Shown here: in pieces, positions 33,660 through 45,455 of the stretch | Layout: each line of letters begins with the position of its first letter | How positions within the stretch are numbered: the first letter of the stretch is position 1 | DNA from: Flaveria trinervia | Lineage: Eukaryota; Streptophyta; Magnoliopsida; Asterales; Asteraceae | DNA length: 64,000 nt | Direction of reading: 5' to 3' | Assembly: GCA_025506515.1 (NCBI GenBank) | Contig: CM046457.1 | Location: 37,830,231-37,894,230 of the forward strand | Made by a program: the position numbers and the translations under genes | The notes under the pieces: model-generated | Database searches by the model: none | Told to the model about the DNA's origin: nothing | The model's input: the letters and a program-made list of their open reading frames with translations, nothing else

Positions 33660-34182
33660 GAACAGTGGCCACTATAGAGTGTAAACATCATTACCTGACA
33701 AGTTGGTAAGCCACATTAGGTCAAATACCCTGATAGTATCCATTTGGCCCTCTTTGTTTAGGACTATGACCGCTTCTCCTGTCCTCCAATCATAGTACCA
33801 CCACTTAAAGTGTGGAGTGAAGTCCTGTGGCATTTCCCTGAGTGGGATTCTTGACATTGTGCGCGGAGGACTCTACTTCAACACTATCTTTGGCTTTCCA
33901 GTAATGGCATTAACTTCAGACCTTCTGATGTACCTTGTAGCCTGTTGGGGTCTGAAATTAACCCACCTGGTGTGGTACTCCTTCCTTAGGGCAGCCTCAA
34001 ACCAGCCTGACATCTTTCTCGGGTCAGCATACAATAGCTTCAGTTTGGCCAGCTGGTTGAGCTCAAACCTGGTAGAGTCTTTAGATCATGTGGAAATTTA
34101 AAGTACTCTATGCCCTTCTCTCTCTTAACTACATAGACGTTAAGGTCCTCAAAATATGCCCAAGCTATACCTGCCGACACCA
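33660..34182 (-). pseudogene. ORF3 of element C, C-terminal part
   Basis: Minus strand, continuing from 46406 across the inserted element D. Readable stretches are AWAYFEDLNVYVVKREKG, NQLAKLKLLYADPRKMSGWF, WVNFRPQQATRYIRRSEV, then a stop, then MSRIPLREMPQDFTPHFKWW and NKEGQMDTIRVFDLMWL. One stop and at least one frameshift are present. The VIVLNKEGQM..IRVFDLMWL block may match the VELKNGKQANYISELYG block of ORF3 in D, but only weakly. No enzyme motif is recognised. Confidence 0.65.
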
Positions 34183-35110
34183 TGTGGACCAAAGAACCAA
34201 TGAGCCGGATCAAAAAACCTTTAAGTCCCACAGACTCACAACAACTACTGAAGACCACAACAGCTGAAGACAGTGTTGAAGACAATCTTAACCCAAGTGC
34301 TGAAGACAAGTCTGAAGACAAGGCTGAAGACAAGTGTTGAAGACAAAGTCTGAAGACGTGCTGAAGACAAAGTCTGAAGACAAGTGCTGAAGACAAAGTC
34401 TGAAGACAAGTGCTGAAGACAAAGTCTGAAGACAAGTGCTGAAGACAAAGTCTGAAGACAAGTGCTGAAGACAAAGTCTGAAGACACAAGTGCTGAAGAC
34501 AAAATCTGAAGACACAAGTGCTGAAGACCAAAGTATCAGACGTTGTCACAACAGCTGAAGAGGTCTTCTTTAGTAGTTGTGACGGTTTACCTTTCATAGT
34601 TTATGTTTTATCTGTCAGTAGTTTGACACAACCTGAAGAATACTTCTTCAGTTGTTGTGCTCGTCAGTAGTTTTATGTTTTTCAGTAGTTTTGTAAAACG
34701 ACTGAAGAGCTTGTTCTTCAGTCGTTGTAGTTTCAGTAGTTTCTTATCAGTAGTTTCATATTTTGTACTTAACACTCTGATATGTTCTCAGTAGTTGTGA
34801 ACATTTCAGTAGTTTGTTAAGAGTTAGTTATTTTTGTAATAGATCTGCCAGTTGTCACTTTCCCGTGATAACAGCAACGATTGCACTCTATATAAGGAGT
34901 GTCAACCTATTGTAATAGAAGAATGATTTGATCAGAAATATTTGATATTATAGAAACATTCCTTGTTACAAAAATATATTCTCTCGTTATAACCGTATTT
35001 GTTCTTAATGCATACGAGTATCAAATTCTTGCTACAATTTGTTTAATTCTTGTTCTTATTCCGCTGCGTTACGCTCTATTACATCAAACTTGTGATCACT
35101 GATCCTGACA
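34183..35110 (+). repeat. 5' LTR of element D
   Basis: Begins TGTGGACCAAAG (one T fewer than the 3' copy) and ends CCTGACA before the primer site. It includes a tandem array (about 34290-34520) of a 26 bp unit made of GTGCTGAAGACAA plus AGTCTGAAGACAA, about 6-7 copies, some variant. Hairpin 2 is at about 34698-34728. Confidence 0.93.
34889..34895 (+). promoter_or_regulatory. TATA box of element D 5' LTR
   Basis: TATATAA in CACTCTATATAAGGAG, the same as in the 5' LTR of B. Confidence 0.7.
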
Positions 35111-35112
35111 AA

Positions 35113-35130
35113 TGGTATCAGAGCCGGTTA
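35113..35130 (+). other. Primer-binding site of element D
   Basis: TGGTATCAGAGCC two bases after the LTR, complementary to initiator tRNA-Met. Confidence 0.93.
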
Positions 35131-35343
35131 ATCATTGATCGATCTAATAATTGATCATTGAAACTGCTATTCAAGATCCAAGTTTGATTGAATTAGCATT
35201 TTTTTTCAAGAAACGGTTATAGAGATTGAATTTTCTGTGTTTCTGGTCATTCATCCTGAGATTTTCTCTTGGTTTTCATTGAGTCGGTTGTGGTCTATGT
35301 AAAAACATTTAAAAGCTTGAATTAAATTGTATTTGGACTGAAA

Positions 35344-38166
35344 ATGACTACTCCTTCCAATGATCCTCACAATACTGGTTCCTCAACCAAGCCTCCAATG
35401 CTGGTTAGGAATGAGTATAACATATGGCAACGATGAATGCTCCATCACCTGTCTGTTAACAGCGCAGGTTGTTGACATCAGTGGTACATGGTCCACACAA
35501 GTCTATGGTGAATAACCCAGAAACTAATCAAATGGTTCCGAAGAGGAGGGAGCAATACTCAGATGAGGATAAGAAATTGTTTTGAGATTGATGCAAAAGC
35601 CCATGGAATTCTGGCCATGGCACTGCCCAATGAAATCTATTCTGGCTAATGCATCATGAAACTGCCCATGACCTCTGGAATGCCTTGAAAGAACCATTTG
35701 GAGGAACAGATGAGGTCTTGGCAAATAATAGAGAAATCCTTGCCCAACAATACGAGACATTCTCTCATAGAAAGGTGAGACACTGACTCAATAGTTTGAG
35801 CGGGTCTCTTGTTTGATCTCTGAATTAAAATGGTCAAATTGAGTACACCAATATCCAGATGAATAACAGATTTCTCAGATCACTGCCTGAGAGATGGGAC
35901 ACATATACTATGTCCTACGCTTTAGTGCAAATTTGGACAAACTATCTCTCACCCACTCCATGGGAAATTGCTCACATTTGAGAGAGAGATAGAACAGAAA
36001 CAAAAACTGTCTTCATCTGGAAGCTCACTGAAGACTTGTACCAGGCAACACTGCCTTGGTTGGTCATGAGTTAGAATATGCTTCATCTGAATGCCAGTAT
36101 GATGAGCATATTGATTTCTCTTCAAACACTTCTGATTCTACATTTGTGAGTGTTGATAGTCAGTTTACTGGTGTAATAATGACAATCTATGCTTCATCAT
36201 GGATGATCTCAAGGGGATTGCTGATGATGACTTAGAAGAGATGGATATTTTGAGCCAAATGGCCTTGATAATATCAGATCTCAGAAGTTCTACAAAAGAC
36301 TGGAAGAAAGTTCCCAGGACTCTCTGGCAAAACCAGAGTTGGTTTTGACAAGAGTAAGTTGAAGTGTCACAAATGCCACGGCTTGGACACTTTGCTAGAG
36401 AATGCAGATCCTCTGGATCTAATTCCTCTGCACCTTTTGTGACTTTCCCTACAATAGTCAACAACACAGAGGGCAACATCCTGTCAATTCTAGTCATCAT
36501 TCTCACCACAATCTCCTGCTATTTTGTTCCTCAGGTCAAATGCCATATCCTTACCCTTGTTATTACATGCCACAGTCAAATCAAGTTCAAGTTCCTATAG
36601 TACCACAACCTCATGCACTACCAAAACCTCAACCAAACATCTCATCACCTCCTCAACCTCAATAACACAGCTTCTTCACCCCTGGAGTGTTGACTGGAGC
36701 AGTTTACCGGGTGACATGTCTGGTCATGAACAACTGTTCACAGGTGTTGGTCAACATAGTGGTGACAGTCCTTTTGGAATCTGGCTCTCATGGCCCTAGA
36801 GTCTACTGAGGGTTCCTGCTCAAATGCATCATCTTCACGGGTAACTCAGGTATCTTCAGAGGCTAAAGCCAAGTTATGTTCTGAATCATGCATTGCTGCC
36901 TTTGTCTCCATTAGAGAGGCAAATGTAGCATTAATAAATCAAAAACTTGAGTTTGAGAAACCAAACTTTCCAAAGAAAAGCTGAGTTTGAGTCTGCTCTT
37001 AATAGTAAAAATGATGAGATTTTAAGCTTAAATGCCATTAATGATGAAAAGGCCAAGCTAGAGGTTATTCTGAAGACCAGAGAAGTCTCAAAGAACCCTT
37101 GCAGTCACCCAGGTAAGAGTTGATCGATGGGTACAATCATGCAAAGGTTTTGAAATGCTTCTTAGTAAGCAATCTGCTTCCAATGTGAAGTTTGGTATTG
37201 GTTTTATCACACTGCTCCTCCTACAGATTTTGCTTCAAGAGCAGAAGTGAAATCTGATGGAGAAGCAATAACCATCCACCTCATCATGTGATTCACTTTT
37301 TGATAGAGCATCATCAAAAGTTGAAGTCAGCACTACGCCCTCTCAGAACCCATCAGCTGATGTTGACGGTTCCACTGCTGACACTCACATGATCAAAGAG
37401 ATGATCAACTCAGGAGCTTATCTGGAAGTCTTGAAAGGACTGGAGAGCAAGATTAAACACCTGAAGTTCAAACTCCAACTACTGTCAGCACTGAAGAGAA
37501 GAAAACTGTCAGTAGAAAGAGTTTGAAGATTACTAAAGAGGAAGTCAAGAAAGCAAATAATGCTTCCAAGTACTGAAGAGCAAGTCTTCAGTAGTTTCAT
37601 TCTCTTTATTGATGATCAACATAATATGAAAAGAAACCATGTGAAGTATGTGGTTGTTCAATCATCTTACAGATGATTGTTGGTACAAAAGGGGATCCAA
37701 ACTCAAACATAAATAGGAAAGTAAAGAGAAAATGGTTAAAATGAAAACTGAGTTTGAAGCCACATTTGTACCAGCAACATCAAATCCTGTAACCCTTAAG
37801 TCCAAAAAGAAATCCAAAAAGGAAGGGTTAAACAGATAACAGCTGAGATTGCTCAAAGAAGAAGGTGCAACATAGGAACTTATCAAACTCCAATGCCAAT
37901 GTGTCTGAAGAGTTGAAAGCTTATCACAAAATCAGACACAACTGGTTATGATGGTTAAACATCTATTGGGAAGAGTTAACCAATTAGATGTTCCTATGTT
38001 GAAACCACAGAAAAGGAGGTCCAAGCCAAAGGATTCCTTTTCTTCACCAGTTTCTTCCTCTCAGGCTGGTTTCCAACAAACATGTTAGTTTACCATCTGT
38101 TGATGAGAACAGGCCCAAGACAAAAAGGTTTGGGTCTCAAAATCTAACTAATTGTTGTATTTTGCA
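35344..38166 (+). pseudogene. gag: gag of element D, heavily frameshifted
   Basis: Starts at ATG 35344 with the same opening as B, soon followed by a TGA where B has CGA (near 35433). Gag text runs parallel to B but with many single-base losses in short homopolymers, for example in the first zinc knuckle near 36366-36410. The Pro/Gln-rich stretch, the coiled-coil-like part (about 36880-37110) and the second knuckle near 37630-37680 can be followed. No long frame remains. The clustering of one-base losses in a young insertion raises the possibility of sequencing error. Confidence 0.85.
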
Positions 38167-41100
38167 GGGTTCTTCAACATACCTCAGAGGCATCTGGTAT
38201 GTAGACAGTGGAGGATCCATGCATATGACAGGAAACAGATCACTCTTAATGACTACTCTCAAAGAAGGAAGGGGTTTGTGTCATTTGGCAATGATGCAAA
38301 GGGTTACATCATCGGCAAAGGCTTTGTTTCCAATGGGGAAAAGAAGTTTGATGATGTTAACCATGTGGAAAATCTCAAGTACAACCTCTTGAGTGTCAGT
38401 CAAATGTGTGACAAAGGCCATGTTGCTCTTTTCACCAGTCAGAACTGTTGGATTCTGTCATCCAAAGTTCTAAGTTTGATTGATAAGGTGTGGATGAACA
38501 CACTCTCCTAAAGGCCAACAGGACAGGAAGAGTGTGGCCTTAGATCTTTCCAAGAAAATAGATCTCAAAGGCCATCCTTGCCTATTTTCCAAGGCTTCCC
38601 CTCAAGAATCTATTATGGCATAAAAGGTTGGGTCATGTTAATCTCAAAAACATAAATCAGCTGATAAACCATGGTTTAGTAAGGGGACTGCCTATGAAGG
38701 AGTTCAAGTGTGAAGATAACTGCACTGCTTGTTTAAAAGTAAAACAGCACAAAGCTTCATTTCCCTCCATAGAAGAACCTAAGTCCACTGCCTGCTTACA
38801 GCTTCTTCACATGGATATCTTTGGTCCAGTGAGAGTGATGAGTATGGCTAAGAAGAAATACTGTCTGGTAATTGTGGATGATTACTCTAGATTTGTATGG
38901 ACTTTCTTCTAGCATTCAAAGGATGAGGCTACGCAGTCCATTATGAACTTTGTGTTACACGTTGAGAAGCAGTATTCCCTACCAGTTAAGTGTGTGAGGA
39001 GTGACAATGGTACTGAATTCAGAAACCACACACTTGATGAGTTTTACTTATCAAAGGGAATCAAGAGGCAGTATAGCATCCCAAGAACTCCTGAGCAAAA
39101 TGGAGTAGTGGAGAAAAAGAACAGGACCCTTATTGAAGCTGCAAGGTCCATGTGGCTGATTCTGGACTGCCAATGACTTTTTGGGCTGAAGCTGTCATTA
39201 CAGCTTGCTATGTACAGAATAGAGTTCTAGTAAATCAGAGGTTGATGAAGACTCCATATGAAGTTCTTCATCATTTGGCCCCTTTAATTTCATTCTTCAG
39301 AGCATTTGGGTGTCCTTGTTCATTCTCAACACACGGGATCACCTCCAAAAATTTGATCCTAAGGTGGATGCAGGGCACTTTGTTGGTTATTCATCAACTT
39401 GCAAAGAATACAGAGTCTTCAACTGTAGAAAAAAGGTGGTTGAAGAGACTCTACATGTTAAGTTTGATGAATCTCAAAGGACAAGATTCCACAAAGCCCT
39501 GTGGAGATATTTGATTTGGACATACTGCAATATGTTCCTTATCAAACTCCTGCTGTTGCTCCTGTCAACAGTTCACCACCTGGTGGTTTGCTGGTGCTGA
39601 TGATGATGATGATAGCAGTACTCACCTCTTCAGGTTTAGTGATCAACTGACTGATTCAGCTAGACCTGATGGTCATGTAGCTCTAGTAGCACCATCCACA
39701 ACAAATGCTGATGAGATTTCTTCAAATTCAACTTCCTTTGAATTACCATCCATTGATTGGTTTCAAGGAAATGATTCACCATCACCATCTGTTGCTGCTG
39801 AGCCTGCTACAAACACTTGCACAGATCTCATTGTATCAAGATCTGAAGAATCACCCTATGTCTCAAATCATTGGTGATATCACTGCTGGCGTATCAACAA
39901 GAAGTCAATTGCCAAATTTCTGCTTCTATGTTCTCTTCATCAGTCAGCAAGAGCCAAAGAATTATCATATTGCTTTAAAGGACAATGGATGGGTTGATGC
40001 CATACAGCTTGAGCTTCTTCAGTTCAAGAAACAGCAAGTGTGGGAACTGGTTCCTCTACCTCCAGGTAAGTGTGCAATAGGCACTAAAGGGTGTTTAGGA
40101 ACAAAACTGATGAAAATGGGCTTATTGTTAAGAACAAGGCCAGACTGGTTATTCAGGGGTTTGCACAAGAAGAAGGTATTGATTATGATGAAACCTTTGC
40201 CCCTGTAGCCAGACTGGAAGCAATTCGATTGTTTTTAGCTTATGCTGCTTATCAAAACCTTAAAGTTTTTCAAATGGATGTCAAATGTGCATTTTGTATG
40301 GGAAAATTAAAGAAGAGGTTTATGTATGTTAACCACCAGGCTTTGAGGACAATAAACATCCTAATTGGGTGTATAAGCTTGATAAGGCTCTTTATGGGTT
40401 GAAAACAGCTCCTAGAGCCTGGTATGAGACATTATCAAACTTTCTTCTGGAAAATAATTTCACTAGAGGCTCCATAGATAAGACTTTATTCATTAAGAAA
40501 GCTGGGCAGCATAATCTACTTGTTCAAATTATGTAGATGATATTATTTTTGCATCCTCTGATCCACAGTTGTGTGATGCCTTTACAAAGTTGATGCAACA
40601 GAAGTTTGAAATGAGTGCCATGGGAGAATTACAGTTCTTTCTGGGTTTGCAAATCAAACAAAAGGCTGATGGAATTTTCATTCATCAGTCCAAATACACA
40701 AAAGATCTTTTGGAAAAGTTTGATTTACAAAACTGTAAGCCCTGTTCTACCCCCATGTGCAGCACCACACAACTGAATACAGATCAGAAAGGTAAAGTGG
40801 TTGATGAAACACTTTACAGATGTATGATTGGGTCCTTGATGTATTTAACAGCTTCTAGACCAGATATTATGTTTGCTACATGTGTTTGTGCTAGATTTCA
40901 GGCTGCACCTAAGGAGTCTCATTTGATTGCAGTCAAGAGGATCTTTAGATATCTGCAAGGCACTCCATTTCTAGGTTTATGGTATTCTACTAGACATTCT
41001 GGTAAATTAGTTGCTTTTTCTGACAGTGACTATATAGGGTGTAAGTGACAGGAAATCAACTTCTGGTGGATGTCAATTCCTAGGCAACTGCTTGATTTCT

Positions 41101-41471
41101 TGGCAGAGCAAGAAACAGACCTCAGTTGCTACATCAACTGCTAAAGCAGAGTACATTGCCGCTGCAAGCTGTACATCTCAGGTACTCTGGCTTCAAAACC
41201 AATTATTGGATTATGCATAACAGAGACTAAGACCCCATTCTTAATGGACAGCTCTTCAGCCCTTCATATTGTCAAGAATCCTGTCCAGCACTCTAGGACT
41301 AAACATATTAAAATCAGACACCATTTTATTAGAGATTGTTTTGAAAAAGGTCTGATTGATCCAAAATTTGTTCCTAGTGCTGATGAGCTTGCATACATTT
41401 TCACTAAGCCCTTGGATAGCACAACTTTCCAAAACCTAGTGTTAAGGCTTGGTATGCTGCAGCTAGAATAA
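38167..41471 (+). pseudogene. pol: pol of element D: protease, integrase, RT, RNase H (frameshifted)
   Basis: The protease motif is intact as WYVDSGGSMHMTGN (about 38196-38237). The integrase zinc part and core follow, with MGHVNLKN, MDIFGP, SDNGTEF (about 39000-39020) and EQNGVVEKKN. RT has CAIGTK, FQMDVKCAF, a YVDD region broken by a one-base loss near 40530, and KYTKDLLEKFDLQNCKP. RNase H has AFSDSDY (about 41018), a frame break near 41048, and STAKAEY, where the first Glu of STAEAEY is Lys (about 41141). It ends QLE stop at 41471. It is inactive as written. Confidence 0.92.
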
Positions 41472-41926
41472 GTGACAACTACTGGTGATCTCAGCTCACA
41501 AGTTTTTATCTTCTCTTCTCAAACCTAACGTTCAAAGTTTAGTACTTTTCATCAATGGAGGGTTTTTGAACGTTAGCTCACAACTACTGGTTTTAGTTGC
41601 ATGGTCGCCATTGATGAAACGACTGAAGGTTTTGGGTGAGTCATCAGTTTTTTGAAACTACTGATGACGTGGTATAACTTTCAGAGGTTTGAAAGGCTGA
41701 CCGTATTAGTGTGATCAGCAGTTGTTGTAAACAGCTGAAGACTTGGTGTTAGTCTTCAGTAGTTGTAAACTACTGAAGACATAGTTTTGGCTTCAGTTGT
41801 TTTAATGAAACACCAGTTGTAGAAACGTTAGGTTTGACAAGTACTAAATACCTTATCCCACCTTCAGAGTTTTTATCTTCTCTTCTCAAACCTAACGTTC
41901 AAAAACCCTCTACCCTCTCTTCATCA
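41472..41926 (+). repeat. Spacer of element D before ORF3, partly inverted
   Basis: Positions 41712-41825 are the reverse complement of B 8066-8175, and the text back to about 41560 also matches inverted. A block TTTTTATCTTCTCTTCTC followed by AAACCTAACGTTC occurs twice in direct orientation (41502 and 41869), and pieces of the ORF3 start region appear inverted at 41557-41616. The spacer therefore carries an internal inversion. No gene is seen. Confidence 0.8.
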
Positions 41927-44900
41927 ATGGCGACCATGCAACTAAAACATGACACAACTGTGTCGCACATCTCACCAAATCGCCATACTGGACCAAGTTT
42001 CACAACGCCATTGATTTAATGGTTCAGTCACCCTACAAAACAGCTTTTCTGGTAAATCCCACCATATATGCCGAATCCCTTAACCAATTCTGGACAAACG
42101 TCACTCTAGTCTCTGAGGAGAATGACACAGAGTCTCTTCAATCGTTTGTCCATGGCCAAAAAGTGGTCATTACTCCAGACACTCTTCGCCAAACCCTTAA
42201 TATGGATGACGCCACTTTCCCAACTGGTTATCCAAAGGGCACAACAGATCAATCATTTGCCCACCATGGATACCAGGGTAACCTGAGTGCATCTACCATA
42301 CTGAAGAAACATTTCCCGGATGCCGAACGTCTCATATTTCATATGGTAAATGTATGCTTGCCTCCAAGACTTCATCATGGGATCAAATGTCCACAAGGTG
42401 GCAACATGTACTCCATCCTTGAGCAACAACCTTTAAATTTTTCTGAAATACTATTTTTAGAGCTCAAGGATATGGCCCAAAAACAACTTGCTAACCGTTG
42501 GATTATATCCTCGGTTCATAATGGCCATAATTGAAAACCAGTTTCAAGCTGAGGGACTTGTTGGCCTGGGAGTCCCTGCTATGGTTGTATTGCCTGAAGT
42601 ATACTCCCGGCGCAACTCTGAATCACTCAAAATGGCTGCCAAGCTGTGCAAACCCACGCAGCTGGAACCCACAGCCACCACCTCAAATCCAAGTCCCCAC
42701 CAAAGCCACTAAAAAGAAGACAAAAAAGGCTACTCAGGGAAATGAGTCCCCTGAGGATGCCCTGCAACACAAACGCAGGCTATATCCACTGGTTATAACC
42801 CCCTAGTAGATACAAGGACTTCACCAGCCACAGCCGCTCAGGATTCCTCTCAAAAGGAGCCTGCAGCAACCACAGAAGGGGTACCCACAAATCTAGGATC
42901 TTCCTCATTTGAGGAGATTGCCATTGAAGAGCACCATTCTCCCCAGGTGCACACTGCTTTTACCCCATCTCCCTATGCAATCGCCCCCCAAAGTCCAACC
43001 ATTATCATTGCAAACGTGCTGACTCAGCTGCATGCCTCTCCTCCTCCCCAACAACCACTAACAAAGGGAGAGAACCACAACTATGAGGACGAGGATCACC
43101 ATGCTTCTGACAACCCACAGCACCGGGGTTTACACGTTCTATCTCCTGGTGTGGATATGGAGATTAGAACATCTAGTGAGGCTGCCACCTCTTCTCAATC
43201 AGCACATGATCAGAATGAGGCTGGTAACATAGCTAAGACCTCACTAGAGGCAACAGCTGATGAAGGACATAGTCTAAGGCTGGAAGTCCCCAGTTCCAAG
43301 AAAAAGGGGCACATGCTAAAACTGGTCTACACCCAGTGCATGTACATCCTGCTACAAGCAGGAGGTCAGGTGATTCAGCATCTGCTGATGATGACCTGGG
43401 CTTCTTTTATGATGTTCTGGCCCAGAACACAATTCTTGAGGAAGAAGCCAGTAGACTACAAAGACTACTTGACCAATTCTCTCAACAAGCAAGTCCATCT
43501 GCCACCACAATAAACCCACAGATGGCACCTTCACCTGAAGGTCTCCCATACACTCATCCACTCAAAACTTCCGAGCCACCAGCCACTATTTCTGGCACTG
43601 CTTCTCAGGGACAGAACCCCTCTGAGCAAACAGCTGCTATCTTTCAGCAATCCCTACCTCTCATCACCCCAATGCTCACAGACATTGTGATCAAAACCAT
43701 GGATGAGAGGCTTCCCTCAATCATACAACCCCTGGTGGAGGAGATTGTGAGCACCAGGCTTTCTGCTACTCAAACCCTTGCAACCAATGCAACAAAAAAG
43801 GGGGAGAGTCAGTCAGTGAAAGCAAAGAGGAAGAGCAAACTGAAAGAAAAGGAAATGAGAAGGAAGAGGAGTCTGTGAAGGGAACCGAAAATGATCAAGT
43901 GGGTGAAAGTCACAAAGACTTTCATGTCACATATAAGAAGAGGAAGGGTGAAGGAAAAGAGAAAGAACTCCAACTCGATGAGATGATCAAAATGGCAGAT
44001 GCTACACATAGTAAATCAATGGATGCCATTATTGATCAACTGTATAGACAAGGGTTCGATACTGCACAGCTTGACTCAGAGATCAGGAGACTTGAAGTTG
44101 AAGAAATTAACTCAAGATGGGCAAGTTATGATGCATTAGAAAGAGAGCGACTAGAGACCATGATCAGATTCATTGCAAAATATCTTGGGAGATCATTGAT
44201 CGAGATTAAATCATGGACCAGGGACAGTATCTTGGCCATAACCTCCAAGATCTGTTCGTCTGAAGCATACACTAAGGGTTTAGTAGTCGAAGCTTTGAAT
44301 GAAGCAGGAGCAGGGAGCAGGACTGAGCTAGCCAAACACTCAAAAGCCACACTCAATCTAAAATGCTAACTCAGCTGTCAACATTCCCTCTCCAAAACAA
44401 CCACAACCCACAAAACCAACTCCCTTACCCTCTAAACCAACAGCTGATAATGCACCCAAGAAGAAGAAGAGAAGGGTGTTGAGGCTAGAAGAAGAAGAAG
44501 ATGATGATGATGTGGAAGAAGATAGGCTGCCTCTGTCTGCAGTCCTAACATTGCCTAAAGCCAAAGCCATGCCCATCACTCCCACCTCACAGATGGAAAC
44601 TATGAGAGTAAAGATTAAAGAAGAGCAGCAGCAAAGGCTTCATGACGATGAGATGTTGAAAAGCATCGACAAAACGTATGCTGCTTCTTCATCAATAATT
44701 AGTATGAAGAAAGAAGCTCTGAGGTTGTACACCCTTGCCAACACATTTCAATATCAGAAGGAAAAGGTGAGAGTATGGCCTGATCCTAGGGTGGCTCACA
44801 GGATTGTAAAGAAAGACATTCCTTCGAGATACAAGGGCCAAGTAAAAAGGATCGTAGATGAAGAGATCACAGTGGTCCTTGTAGTATCACCCTGGGAGAT

Positions 44901-45237
44901 TGTAGAAGATTTCAAGAAGGCCTATGAGACTAGACAGCCACCCCAAAAGATGTTAGAGAACAGAGTTATTAAAAAGGGGTTAGTCTACAAGAGGATTGAG
45001 AACTTCAAACAAATTAAGCTCAGTCTGTTACTTGAAGGGAATCATCCCGATGAGTTTACATACAGACAGATTATAACAGTTGAGCTCAAAAATGGCAAAC
45101 AGGCTAATTACATCTCAGAGCTGTATGGGCGTGAAGGATTGTTTGATGGTGAAGTTGAGAACCTGACCATGGAAGAACAAATTATGTTTCTCCGAGCATA
45201 CACCAGAGAATCCTACAGGCTTATACATGGGAAGTGA
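41927..45237 (+). pseudogene. ORF3 of element D, best-kept copy
   Basis: Starts at the ATG at 41927 (MATMQLK) and ends at the stop at 45235-45237. N-terminal domain (42019-42534): AFLVNPTIYAESLNQFW, then VVITPDTLRQTLNMDDA, then HFPDAERLIFHMVNVCL. A Pro/Thr/Lys linker follows, then a helical stretch with DDDLGFFYDVLAQNTILEE (43336-43870), KAKRKSKLKEKEMRRKR (basic), a helical block with LDSEIRRLEVEEINSRW and FIAKYLGRSLIEIKSW (43980-44369), and an Asp/Glu run. The C-terminal domain (44476-45237, 253 residues open) has VWPDPRVAHRIV, VVSPWEIVEDFKKAY, LLLEGNHPDEF and FLRAYTRESYRL. A few frameshifts separate the blocks. No known enzyme, signal peptide or membrane segment is recognised. The N-terminal domain is homologous to ORF3 of C. 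Confidence 0.8.
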
Positions 45238-45444
45238 GTCTCATGGATGGGGGAACAGCTCAGTGTCCAATTCCCCAATACAGAGCTCCCATCCATACAT
45301 TGCCAACCAAATCATCAGAGACTCATTCCCAGGCCAGTGCTTATATGGGTCATCTTCTCAACTGATCAAGAAGGAAAAAGACCAACCATTTTGCCAACAA
45401 TAAGTGGGACCTCAATAAAGTTAAAGGTTTTGGCTGCATTGGTT

Positions 45445-45455
45445 CAGGGGGAGTT
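45445..45455 (+). other. Polypurine tract of element D
   Basis: CAGGGGGAGTT directly before the TGTTGG of the 3' LTR. Confidence 0.9.

Noticed and set aside
34040..34597. Long minus-strand frames rich in LQTLSSAL repeats (also 45421-45844)
   Set aside because: They only translate the 26 bp tandem array of the D LTRs. Their period follows the DNA repeat and they overlap LTR sequence, so they are not leucine-rich-repeat proteins.
41927..42534. Naming ORF3 a synaptobrevin/longin protein
   Set aside because: I recall similar plant repeat proteins carrying that automatic label, but no longin or SNARE motif can be seen in this sequence.
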